Positions 26,996 to 38,311 of a stretch of DNA of 64,000 nucleotides are shown in pieces. Position 1 is the first letter of the stretch. Each line of letters begins with the position of its first letter. The notes under the pieces are model-generated. The model ran no database searches. It saw only the letters and a list, made by a program, of their open reading frames with translations, and was not told where the DNA came from. A program made the position numbers and the translations under genes. This DNA is from Desulfamplus magnetovallimortis (GTDB lineage Bacteria > Desulfobacterota > Desulfobacteria > Desulfobacterales > Desulfobacteraceae): assembly GCF_900170035.1 (NCBI RefSeq), contig NZ_LT828555.1:59177-123176 (forward strand). Reading direction: 5' to 3'.

Positions 26996-28066
26996 ATGGC
27001 AAGGTTCTTCAAAAAGCGGGAAGCAAACAGAGGCCAGTCTCCCGGGGCATTGATTTTTATTGGTGAACAAAAGGTTGAGACTGTTCAGTGCCATCTTATC
27101 AGTTACAACAATCTGGATTTAAAAGAGATACCATTAAATCCCGCATCCATTAAGATGGAAGTGCAGCAATGTGGCTCTGAGCAAATAACATGGCTTAATG
27201 TAAATGGCCTTCATGATATTGATATTATCAGGGATATTGGTCATCTGTTTGATATTCACCCTCTTGTGCTTGAAGATATACTTAATACAGGCCAGCGTCC
27301 AAAACTTGAGGAGTTTGACAATTTTTTTTTCATTGTCATGAAGATGGTTCGTTTTGACAAGGAGAAGCAGATGATTGTCAATGAGCAGTTGAGCATGATT
27401 GTAGGTGGCGGATTTCTCCTCTCTTTTCAGGAGCGACCCGGCGATGTCTTTGAGCCTGTGAGGGAGAGAATCAGAAAGCATAAAGGCAGGATAAGAAACT
27501 CAGGCTCTGACTATCTCTCATATGCTATGATGGACAGTGTGGTGGATAATTACATTTACATTGTGGAGCGCCTTGGTGAAAAAATAGAGGATCTTGAAGA
27601 GGAGATTTTGGCAGGCCCAAATAGCGGAGTCATGGAAAAGATAAATATTTTCAAAAGAGAGCTTAATTACCTAAGAAAATCCATCCGTCCTGCCAGAGAG
27701 GCTATTGCCCAGATTTCAAGACTGGATAATGACCTTATCCATGAACAGTCAATTCCGTTTTTTAAGGATTTGACTGACCTCGTCACACATGTAACTGAGG
27801 CCATTGATACCTATCAGGACCTTTTGACGGATCAACTCAATATATACAATTCAGTTGTTGGCAACCGCCTCAATGATATCATGAAGGTACTCACAGTATT
27901 TTCAGCTATTTTCATACCCCTGACCTTTATTGCAGGTATTTACGGCACCAATTTTGACTACCTGCCTGAGCTGCATTATAAATACAGCTATTTTATTCTC
28001 TGGGGGGTGATGCTTGTTATTGCAGGTTTGCTTGTAATGTTTTTTAAGCGCAAAGGGTGGTTTTAG
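26996..28066 (+). CDS. corA: CorA family magnesium/cobalt transporter
   Basis: A 356-residue CorA protein with a cytoplasmic funnel domain and two C-terminal membrane helices. The selectivity loop, normally Gly-Met-Asn, reads Gly-Thr-Asn here (IYGTNFDYLPEL), with GGC ACC AAT in the DNA. Similar variants occur in CorA-like subfamilies. The ATG is one base after the tatA stop, so the genes are translationally linked. Substrate is Mg2+ or another divalent cation such as Co2+ or Ni2+; the loop variant makes assignment less certain. Confidence 0.9.
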   Translation: MARFFKKREANRGQSPGALIFIGEQKVETVQCHLISYNNLDLKEIPLNPASIKMEVQQCGSEQITWLNVNGLHDIDIIRDIGHLFDIHPLVLEDILNTGQRPKLEEFDNFFFIVMKMVRFDKEKQMIVNEQLSMIVGGGFLLSFQERPGDVFEPVRERIRKHKGRIRNSGSDYLSYAMMDSVVDNYIYIVERLGEKIEDLEEEILAGPNSGVMEKINIFKRELNYLRKSIRPAREAIAQISRLDNDLIHEQSIPFFKDLTDLVTHVTEAIDTYQDLLTDQLNIYNSVVGNRLNDIMKVLTVFSAIFIPLTFIAGIYGTNFDYLPELHYKYSYFILWGVMLVIAGLLVMFFKRKGWF

Positions 28067-28100
28067 GAATGGTTACGAAATACCTTTCTCTTTTCAAGAA

Positions 28101-28128
28101 TGGGGACAGAGTTAAAAATCTGTCCCCA
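28101..28128. other. Hairpin between convergent corA and usp genes
   Basis: TGGGGACAGA and TCTGTCCCCA form a perfect ten-base stem with an eight-base loop. No long T-run follows, but its place between convergent genes fits a bidirectional termination or pausing role. Degenerate relatives occur near 5418 and 10165. Confidence 0.5.
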
Positions 28129-28143
28129 AAGGACACAAATGTG

Positions 28144-29004
28144 TTAATTACATACCCATAGGGAAGCACCTTCAAGTTCCCTGAAAAGAGCATGGCACAC
28201 CTCTCCTTTAAAAATTCTTGTAAAAAGGCTCTTTTCTCCTCCTGATCTGCCCAGAGCGACAGCAGCATATTTTTTCTGTTCAGCTTCATCCATGATATAT
28301 TTTGCAAGACTTCCTTTTTTAACAACATGGCTGTCAATCAAATCTTCTGGAAAGCCATTGCCGATAAGTATTTTAATCGTATTAAGGGTAATTTGAGCAC
28401 CCTTTTCCTGTTCGTCCATGACAAGGATTGTTATTCTATGTTGCTTTTGTTTGTTTAGTATGAATCCAACATGGTCTGCCATTCTGAATGATGTATCTGA
28501 TCCATCAACGTACAGAAGGACGTTTTTTCTTGATGGGTCAACAGATCTGCACAGCCACAGGGGAAAAGTAAATGGTTGTTGAAATATCTCCTCACTTACA
28601 CTTTCGTCAAACATCTTTTCAAGTATGGACAATCCCCTTCTGCCAAGAATAACAGCATCATAAAGACCCTTTTCTCCTTCATGAATGATGTCACCGATCT
28701 TTGAAAAGAGCCTGTCCTGGAATTTTTGAGTTATATTATCAGGCATAAAATCAAGGTTGAGAAGCTCTTTCTCAGCATTTTCAAGGGTTTTTTGGGTTCT
28801 GGTGTGTATTTTATCAAGCTCTGCCTGCTGCCTGATATCTGATTCCAGGCTGCGTTCGTTGTCCCATATGGCCGGAGGTTTTGGAGCTGTGTTAAAAAGT
28901 GTTATTTTTATATCTTGTTTGTCTGCAAAAAAATATCCAGCAAACCGCACTCCCAAAAGAGAGCTTTTATCTTCAGAAATTGTTATCAGAATGTGTTTTT
29001 CCAT
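28144..29004 (-). CDS. Tandem-domain universal stress protein
   Basis: About 287 residues with two UspA-type domains. Domain one starts HILITISEDKSSLLGVRFA and contains the ATP-loop-like AVILGRRGLS; domain two starts NVLLYVDGSDTSFRMADH and has AVALGRSGGEK. The G-2x-G-9x-G-S/T signature is partly kept in each. The ATG at 29004 follows AAAGGAG; an in-frame ATG ten codons upstream has no ribosome site. Such proteins bind ATP or act in stress signalling; a specific role is unknown. Confidence 0.88.
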   Translation of the reverse strand: MEKHILITISEDKSSLLGVRFAGYFFADKQDIKITLFNTAPKPPAIWDNERSLESDIRQQAELDKIHTRTQKTLENAEKELLNLDFMPDNITQKFQDRLFSKIGDIIHEGEKGLYDAVILGRRGLSILEKMFDESVSEEIFQQPFTFPLWLCRSVDPSRKNVLLYVDGSDTSFRMADHVGFILNKQKQHRITILVMDEQEKGAQITLNTIKILIGNGFPEDLIDSHVVKKGSLAKYIMDEAEQKKYAAVALGRSGGEKSLFTRIFKGEVCHALFRELEGASLWVCN

Positions 29005-29387
29005 GGAATAACTCCTTTGAATTTTTAAGAACAATTATGTATTTTATTTTGGGGTATTAATTTCAAAAATGTTATTTTATCGAATAATGCTTATATTGTA
29101 TTCCTTTCATGCTATATTTAAGGGTGCAATATCGATGGCCTTATGAGAAGTTCAAATATGTGGTGCTAATATCAATAATTTAAGTATATTATCTTTTTGT
29201 TGTTTCTGGGATTGATCTTTTTTAAGGCTGATAAATATTGCTTTGCATATGTTTGATAATATTTTTTTGTTATTGGCATTGAATTTGCTTTTATTAATTT
29301 GCGTCTTCTATGAACAAGCCTATTAAAAGGGCACCTGGTTTATCACCAGCCATCTGAAAGCTGACTGGAAGAGCGGGAAAACATTAA
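29005..29387. other. Divergent promoter region between usp and glnD
   Basis: AT-rich spacer with no repeat family recognised. The one notable site is a sigma-54-like promoter at 29273-29290. The region just before glnD (29320-29385) carries GGTTTATCACCAGCC and TGACTGGAAGAGCGG, where a weak ribosome site lies. Confidence 0.5.
29273..29290 (+). promoter_or_regulatory. Candidate sigma-54 promoter of glnD
   Basis: TTGGCATTGAATTTGCTT keeps the -24 GG and -12 GC elements separated by exactly ten bases and matches the TGGCAY-N5-TTGCW consensus with no change in the invariant bases. It is about 100 bases before the glnD start, ahead of the nitrogen genes, which supports NtrC-type activation. Confidence 0.55.
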
Positions 29388-32479
<3,092 letters not shown>

Positions 32480-32783
32480 AAATACAATGTTTTATTAGAA
32501 AGTCTCCATAACATGCTGATATACAACGATTTTCATGCTTGGTTGTAATGTGTCAACAAACATGGTGATTTATTAGAAAGTATCCATAACATACTGATAT
32601 ATCAAGACTTTCATCCATCGTTGTGATGAGTCAGCAAACATAGAGGTTTATTAGCAAGTCTCCCCAAGGGACTGTTTTTATAAAAAATTCAACACTTTGA
32701 TTTTGGCGGGAGTCCGCCATGGCCTTTATATTCAGTGTTTAATTACAAAAATGAAGTACTCAATCAAAAAAAGGAATTTTCAG
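32480..32783. other. Spacer between glnB and glnA carrying family E repeats
   Basis: Two tandem family E copies occupy about 32493-32655. A partial family B-like hairpin (TTGGCGGGAGTCCGCCATGG) lies at about 32700-32725. The glnA ribosome site AAAGGAA is at about 32768-32775. No clear promoter is visible. Confidence 0.55.
32493..32655. repeat. Family E repeat, tandem pair
   Basis: Two copies, each beginning TATTAGAAAGT(C/A)TCCATAAC and ending CA(A/G)CAAACAT followed by GTTTATTAG or GATTTATTAG; the end of one forms the start of the next. The shared TATTAG junction suggests tandem duplication. Confidence 0.75.
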
Positions 32784-34196
32784 ATGACACCTCAGGAAAT
32801 TATTGCAAAAATCAAGGAAGAGAATATTCGCGTTATTGATATCAGATACATGGACTTCCCAGGAACATGGCAGCATTTTACAGTCCCTGCCTGTGAATTC
32901 AAAGAGAGTTCGTTTGAGGATGGCTTTGGATTTGACGGCTCAAGCATGCGGGCATGGCAGAACATTGACAACAGTGATATGATTGTTGTTCCTGATCCCT
33001 CCACAGTGAAAATGGATCCTTTCTTTGAGGTTCCAACACTTGCAGTTATAGGTGATATACATGACCCGATTACAGGTGAGTCCTACAGCCGTGATCCCCG
33101 AAATATTGCAAAAAAAGTTGAGCGATATGTCAAAAGCTCAGGTATTGCAGACACTATTTATGTAGGCCCTGAGCCAGAGTTCTTTATTTTCAATAATGTC
33201 AGGTATGCTTCAGAAAACCACGCAGCGTTCTACGAACTTGATTCAGATGAGGGAATTTGGAACAGCGGTAGGGATGAGATGCCAAACACAGGCTACAAAA
33301 TTCGCCATAAACACGGATACTTTCCCCTTCCACCGGCAGATACATATCAGGATATGAGAACAGAGATGATGCTCACACTCGAAGATATGGGCATTGAGAT
33401 GGAGTGTCAGCACCATGAAGTTGCAACAGCCGGTCAGTGTGAGATTGATCTTCGATTTGCATCACTTCTTGAGATGGGTGATCGTCTGGCATGGTTTAAG
33501 TATGTCCTTAAAAATGTTGCAGCAAAGTACAATCAAACTGTTACTTTTATGCCAAAGCCACTTTACAGTGATAATGGAACCGGAATGCATACCCATTTGA
33601 GTCTCTGGAAAGATGGAAAGCCCCTTTATGCCGGAAATAAATATGCAGGGCTTTCCCAGGAGGCACTCTACGCAATTGGCGGTATCATGAAAAACTGCAA
33701 GGCTCTTTGTGCAATTACAAATCCAACCACAAACTCTTATAAGCGTCTTGTGCCAGGATTTGAAGCTCCCATCAACCTTGCATATTCAAGTCGTAACAGA
33801 AGTGCTTCAATACGTATCCCCATGTACTCCAGCTCTCCTGCTGCAAAACGTATTGAGTTCAGAACTCCGGATCCTTCATGTAATGGTTATCTTGCCTTCT
33901 CTGCCATGACAATGGCAATGCTTGATGGAATCCAGAACAAGATTGACCCGGGCGATCCTATGGACAAGAATATTTATGATCTTCCACCAGAGGAACTTGC
34001 TGAGATGGGTTCAGCTCCTGCATCACTTGGAGAGGCGCTTGATGCACTTGAGCAAGATCATGAGTTCCTTCTCAAGGGAGATGTTTTCACAAAGGATGTT
34101 ATTGAAAAATGGATATCTTACAAGAGAGAAAATGAGGTGACTCCAGTTAACAGTCGGCCACATCCACATGAGTTCTTCCTCTATTATGATATTTGA
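32784..34196 (+). CDS. glnA: Glutamine synthetase, type I
   Basis: A 470-residue GSI. It has FGFDGSSMRAWQ in the beta-grasp domain, the catalytic region GPEPEFFIF and NGTGMHTHLSLWKDG, and TNPTTNSYKRLVPGFEAP. Tyr398 in NIYDLPPEE is the adenylylation site, which assigns it to the GSI-beta group controlled by GlnE. The ATG at 32784 follows AAAGGAA; the longer opening from 32697 is inside repeats. It condenses ammonia and glutamate with ATP. Together with glnD and glnB it forms a compact nitrogen-control block. Confidence 0.97.
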   Translation: MTPQEIIAKIKEENIRVIDIRYMDFPGTWQHFTVPACEFKESSFEDGFGFDGSSMRAWQNIDNSDMIVVPDPSTVKMDPFFEVPTLAVIGDIHDPITGESYSRDPRNIAKKVERYVKSSGIADTIYVGPEPEFFIFNNVRYASENHAAFYELDSDEGIWNSGRDEMPNTGYKIRHKHGYFPLPPADTYQDMRTEMMLTLEDMGIEMECQHHEVATAGQCEIDLRFASLLEMGDRLAWFKYVLKNVAAKYNQTVTFMPKPLYSDNGTGMHTHLSLWKDGKPLYAGNKYAGLSQEALYAIGGIMKNCKALCAITNPTTNSYKRLVPGFEAPINLAYSSRNRSASIRIPMYSSSPAAKRIEFRTPDPSCNGYLAFSAMTMAMLDGIQNKIDPGDPMDKNIYDLPPEELAEMGSAPASLGEALDALEQDHEFLLKGDVFTKDVIEKWISYKRENEVTPVNSRPHPHEFFLYYDI

Positions 34197-34301
34197 TATA
34201 GCTTTCCAGAAAAATATTTTGTTTTTTGGTCAAAAAAATTAATCCAGATAACAGATATTTAGACTTTTCCATTATCAATTTAATTATCTGGAATACTATA
34301 G
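34197..34301. repeat. Family D element, intact copy 2
   Basis: It begins TATAGCTTTCCAGAAAAATA one base after the glnA stop and ends TTATCTGGAATACTATAG. TTCCAGA ends are inverted, and TATAG borders both sides, possibly as target duplication. Its reverse complement matches the split copy at 40300-40467. Confidence 0.7.
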
Positions 34302-34325
34302 TGTTATCCATTAAACCATCATGGC

Positions 34326-34355
34326 AGTAGAGACAAGGCATGCCTTGTCTCTACT
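34326..34355. repeat. 30-bp perfect palindrome
   Basis: AGTAGAGACAAGGCA is followed directly by its exact reverse complement, with no loop. It is downstream of glnA and could extrude a cruciform or end transcription in either direction, though no T-run follows. Confidence 0.75.
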
Positions 34356-34421
34356 TCGCCATCCCCCGATTTAAGAATCACTCCTTAATTGCCTCCCTCC
34401 CCCTGTTGTCTAAATGCTGTT

Positions 34422-34606
34422 GACTTACTCAAAATCGACATCTTATTGCTTTTTTCCATTTACTGAATTTGTCTGAATCAGGATAACCAGGATAAACAAG
34501 ATGTTCAGGATAGGTAATCCTGCCTTATCCTGTTAATCTTGGAAATCCTGATTCAGACAGTATTGACAAGGCTCAAGAGGTTATAGGTGTCGATTTTGAG
34601 GACTTA
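34422..34606. mobile_element. Family A element, copy 4, with 6-bp target duplication
   Basis: The element is 34428-34600 (173 bp), from CTCAAAATCGACATC to GTGTCGATTTTGAG. GACTTA lies on both sides (34422-34427 and 34601-34606). The end 13 bases are perfect inverted repeats. Confidence 0.9.
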
Positions 34607-35055
34607 AGCCATCGGTCAACGCAAACGAGATGAGAATCTTCAATGATTTCAATCTCTCTCTTGCCGTAAAAAACTTAAGGCAACAGCATTGCCCTTTTGT
34701 CTCTGTCATACAGCATCCCACTACATTGAAGAACTGAAGTTTTCTATTCCCAAACGAACATCAATGTTGATAACTGAAAAAATATATTGATATTTATTAT
34801 GTCGGATGCTATTCAAAATCAATCTCTTTTCAGTGTTTGCTGTTGAGTCTGTTTTTATGATTATTGTTTTATAACTATTTGTTTTAAGGGAGATATGCCT
34901 CTGTAGTGTTGTGCTGGTATAATACTTATGACTCTCTTTGCTACTTGGCGGAAATGGGTTGAAAAAACCGTTCAATGCTGAAAAATTATGTTTCAGTAAT
35001 GGCAGAAAATGAACATTTCAGAAATCTGTGGTCTATTGTGTACGGGAGGATATAG

Positions 35056-36618
35056 ATGGAACCTGATGTATTAATCATCGGTGGCGGTGCAACCGGAACC
35101 GGTCTTGCAAGGGATCTGGCATTAAGAGGGCTTAAATCTCTTCTGGTGGAAAAAAGCGATATCAATGCCGGTGCTTCAGGAGGTAATCACGGCCTTCTTC
35201 ATAGTGGAGCGCGCTATGTTTCCAACGATATGGAGAGTGCAGTGGAGTGCATGGAAGAGGGCAAACTTCTCAAAAAACTCGCACCACACTGCATTGATGA
35301 CTGTGGTGGCCTTTTTGTGGCAGTGGAGGGTGATGATGATAACTATATTGCTGACTTTCCTGGTCACTGCGAAAAAAGTGGTATATCCTGCCGATCAGTA
35401 ACTCCCGCAGAAGCCCTTGAGATGGAGCCAGGTGTTTCAGATAAAACCATTGCTGTATATGAAGTTGAGGATGCAGCCATTGACCCTTTTATGTTATCCC
35501 TTGAAAATATTGCAGATGCAAAGGCACATGGCTCAAAACTTATGTGCCATACAAGGGCAGTTCGATTTGAAATTGAAAATCACAAGATTGTCAGGGTGAA
35601 ACTACACAACACCCTTACAGGAGAAGATTTTCACGTTGAGCCAAAGATGGTTGTCAATGCTTCTGGTGCATGGGCTGGACAGGTTGCAGCTTTAGCAGGA
35701 GCGTCTCCTTTTACAATCCTTTGCTCCATGGGAACTCTTCTTGTGACACAGTCCAGAATTTCAAACGGCGTTATCAACAGGCTCAGACCCCCTGCAAATG
35801 CAGATATTCTTGTTCCTGGCGGAACGGTCTCCATTATTGGCACAACCTCAGTGCGGGTAGATGATCCAGATGATATTATCCCCACAGTAAAAGAGACCGA
35901 CGAGATTGTCAGGGTAGGGGCACAGATGGTTCCTTCTCTTGAGCGGGTTCGCTACATCCGTGCATATTCAGGTGTGCGTCCCCTTGTGAGCATGGGGGGA
36001 GATGGCGCAGATGACAGAAATGTAAGCCGGAATTTTACCCTTTTGGATCACGAGTCCAGCGGAGTTGATAATTTTGTCACCATTACAGGAGGGAAGCTTA
36101 CAACCTATCGCCTTATGGCAGAAAAAACTGCGGATCTTGTCTGTCGCAAACTGGGCAATGGTTTTGAGAAGGCTTTATGTCTTACCCGTATTCGTCCACT
36201 TCCTTCCACCATGGAGGGAAAGTGGACGGAACCAGGCGTTGCTCCCAAGCGCTGGGTGCAGAAAGCACCGGATGTTAGAGACAAGATTTTGTGCGAATGC
36301 GAGATGATTTCAGAAAAGACCATTGATGACATTGCAGGAGAGCTTAAGAAAAATGGTGAACTTCCGGATCTTCTTAATATTGGCAAACGAAGTCGTCTGG
36401 GCAAAGGCCCGTGCCAGGGAGCATTTTGCAGTGTAAGGGTGCTTGCTCATATGTATGATAAAGGTGCACTTACAGGTGAGCACGGAGTTGGAGATATCAA
36501 GGCATTTTTAAATGAAAGATGGAAAGGGCAGCGTCCCATTTTCTGGGGGGAGCAGCTTATTCAGGCAGAGCTGACAGAAGCCATGCACAGTGGTTTTTTT
36601 GATCTTGAGCTTACATAG
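35056..36618 (+). CDS. glpA: Anaerobic glycerol-3-phosphate dehydrogenase subunit A
   Basis: A 520-residue FAD enzyme oxidising sn-glycerol 3-phosphate to dihydroxyacetone phosphate. The dinucleotide loop GGGATGTG is at residues 8-15, and SGGNHGLLHSGARYV is the conserved FAD/substrate region. The C-terminal BFD-like domain carries LCECEMI and GKGPCQGAFC, four cysteines that hold a 2Fe-2S cluster, the feature that separates GlpA from aerobic GlpD. glpB follows, about 360 bases on, with a split family A element between. The stop TAG is part of that element's target duplication. No glpC or glpK is present in the window. Confidence 0.93.
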   Translation: MEPDVLIIGGGATGTGLARDLALRGLKSLLVEKSDINAGASGGNHGLLHSGARYVSNDMESAVECMEEGKLLKKLAPHCIDDCGGLFVAVEGDDDNYIADFPGHCEKSGISCRSVTPAEALEMEPGVSDKTIAVYEVEDAAIDPFMLSLENIADAKAHGSKLMCHTRAVRFEIENHKIVRVKLHNTLTGEDFHVEPKMVVNASGAWAGQVAALAGASPFTILCSMGTLLVTQSRISNGVINRLRPPANADILVPGGTVSIIGTTSVRVDDPDDIIPTVKETDEIVRVGAQMVPSLERVRYIRAYSGVRPLVSMGGDGADDRNVSRNFTLLDHESSGVDNFVTITGGKLTTYRLMAEKTADLVCRKLGNGFEKALCLTRIRPLPSTMEGKWTEPGVAPKRWVQKAPDVRDKILCECEMISEKTIDDIAGELKKNGELPDLLNIGKRSRLGKGPCQGAFCSVRVLAHMYDKGALTGEHGVGDIKAFLNERWKGQRPIFWGEQLIQAELTEAMHSGFFDLELT

Positions 36619-36914
36619 ATACTCAAAATCGACATTTTATTGCTTTTTGAGCATGCTTCATTTCCCAGTTTACACTTTCCGGAGAGAAAAACTCTGTGTG
36701 GCGGGAATCTCTCACAAAAAAGTGTAAAGTATTTTTGGGTTCAAATGAAGGATGCCGCTTTTTGCAGTTACTGAATTTGTCTGAATCAGAATAATCAGAA
36801 TAAAAAGGATGTTCAGGATAGATAGTCCTGCTTGATACTGTTGCTCCCTGGTATTCTGATTTAGACAATATTGACAAGTCTCAAGAGATTATATGTGTCA
36901 ACTTTGAGTAGATA
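36616..36914. mobile_element. Family A element, copy 5, split by a family C MITE
   Basis: Outer element 36622-36908, flanked by TAGATA on both sides (36616-36621 and 36909-36914); the left copy starts with the glpA stop TAG. Its interior is interrupted at 36650-36756 by a family C element. Removing that insertion restores an ordinary family A sequence. Confidence 0.88.
36642..36764. mobile_element. Family C MITE, copy 3, nested in family A
   Basis: The element is 36650-36756 (107 bp), from AGCATGCTTCATTTCCC to AAATGAAGGATGCC. GCTTTTTG lies on both sides (36642-36649 and 36757-36764), an exact 8-bp duplication of family A sequence. Confidence 0.92.
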
Positions 36915-36979
36915 ATTTGAGTAGATAAGAGGTAAATATTCAGTGCTCACCGAATATTTGCGGTAAAAGGATGGGTAAT

Positions 36980-38311
36980 ATGTGTGATACTACTGAAATG
37001 GAAAAAGAGATCAGGAATCCTGAAATTCAATCTGACCTGACCATTATAGGATCAGGAATGGCTGGGCTTTCTGCTGCCCTTTTTGCACTTAACAGAGGCA
37101 TGAAGGTGGTGCTGACCGGTAAAAGCAGCTCCATGAATTTTGCAACAGGTCTTATGGATCTTATGGGGGTTTACCCTGCAGGCAGTGAGTGGGAATCTCC
37201 CTGGGATGCAATTGATGCCCTTGTAAAAGAAATCCCCTCTCATCCATATGCAAGAATTAAAAGGGAAAATATCAGGGACAGTCTCCAGGAGCTTATGGGT
37301 TTTCTTAATGCCATGGGACTTTCATATCGTATGGGTAACGGTAAAAATGTCAATGTAATTACATCCCTTGGAACCATAAAAAAAAGTTATATGATTCCTG
37401 AACCCATGTGGAAAGGGGTTACTGCCCTTGATAAGAAAGCTTCGACCCTTGTTGTTGATTTTGCAGGCATGAAAATTTACAGTGCAAGGCAGATCGTCTC
37501 AACACTCGGCAATGTCTGGCCTGGTTTAAGGTCAGCACGCATTGATTTTCCTGGCATGGAGAGACTTGAAGAGGTCTATCCTGAACATATTGCACGTGCT
37601 TTGGATGTTGAAGAGAACAGGCTTAAGCTTGCAGAGCTTGTGAAAATTCTTTTGACAGGAGAAGATAAAAATGTTGAGTACATAGGTTTTCCGGCACTCC
37701 TTGGAATGCACAGGGTGAATGAGACCATAGCAAGTCTTGAAAAAGCTCTTGGAAAACCTGTTTTTGAGATCCCCACTCCACCTGTATCTGTTCCCGGGAT
37801 TCGTCTCTATGATACAATGACCAGGGGAATTGAAAAAATTGGGGCTTTGCAATCCCTTCCGGAAATGGTACAAAGGGTTGAACTTCTGCCCACTGGTCCT
37901 GGTCGCTTCAGGCTGACAGTTGGGCATGAGGATATGCGACAGATCATTATCTCAAAGGGAGTGATTCTTGCTACAGGCCGATTCATGGGCAGAGGTCTTA
38001 AAGCAGAAAGAACGGGTATTCGTGAATCTTTGCTTGACCTTCCTGTGACCCAGCCAGAAAAACGGGAACTTTGGCACCATAAGGAGCTTTTTCATCCAGA
38101 GGGGCACCCTGTTAACAGTGCCGGTATTGAAACAGATGAACTACTTCGTCCTCTTGCTTCTCCTGCTACCCCCTTTGCAGAAAATATGTACGCTGCCGGT
38201 TCTATACTTGCACACAGTGACTGGACACGCATGAAATGCGGTTCAGGAGTTGCCATTGCAACGGCTTTTGCAGCGGTTAAAGCTTTTTCTCAAAAAGGTA
38301 TAAAGGATTGA
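36980..38311 (+). CDS. glpB: Anaerobic glycerol-3-phosphate dehydrogenase subunit B
   Basis: About 443 residues, flavoprotein subunit that receives electrons from GlpA. The FAD loop is GSGMAGLSAALFA near the N-terminus, and the C-terminal FAD closure includes MYAAGSILAHSDWTRMKCGSGVAIATAF. AAAAGG lies nine bases before the ATG at 36980; an ATG three codons earlier is too close to it. In other bacteria GlpC anchors the complex to the membrane, but the next gene here is a DEAD-box helicase whose start overlaps this stop, so the electron acceptor subunit is missing or encoded elsewhere. Confidence 0.88.
   Translation: MCDTTEMEKEIRNPEIQSDLTIIGSGMAGLSAALFALNRGMKVVLTGKSSSMNFATGLMDLMGVYPAGSEWESPWDAIDALVKEIPSHPYARIKRENIRDSLQELMGFLNAMGLSYRMGNGKNVNVITSLGTIKKSYMIPEPMWKGVTALDKKASTLVVDFAGMKIYSARQIVSTLGNVWPGLRSARIDFPGMERLEEVYPEHIARALDVEENRLKLAELVKILLTGEDKNVEYIGFPALLGMHRVNETIASLEKALGKPVFEIPTPPVSVPGIRLYDTMTRGIEKIGALQSLPEMVQRVELLPTGPGRFRLTVGHEDMRQIIISKGVILATGRFMGRGLKAERTGIRESLLDLPVTQPEKRELWHHKELFHPEGHPVNSAGIETDELLRPLASPATPFAENMYAAGSILAHSDWTRMKCGSGVAIATAFAAVKAFSQKGIKD

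Larger units (their letters stand above)
34302..35055. other. Long gene-free region between glnA and glpA
   Basis: Contains a 30-bp perfect palindrome (34326-34355), a family A element (34428-34600) and an AT-rich stretch from 34610 to 35050 in which I see no gene, although a minus-strand opening at 34721-34975 exists without a convincing protein. The glpA promoter should lie within 34850-35040; GGGAGGA at 35045 is its ribosome site. Confidence 0.5.

Noticed and set aside
34721..34975. Minus-strand opening of 84 codons between glnA and glpA
   Set aside because: No ribosome site, composition unlike neighbouring genes, and no recognisable motif.
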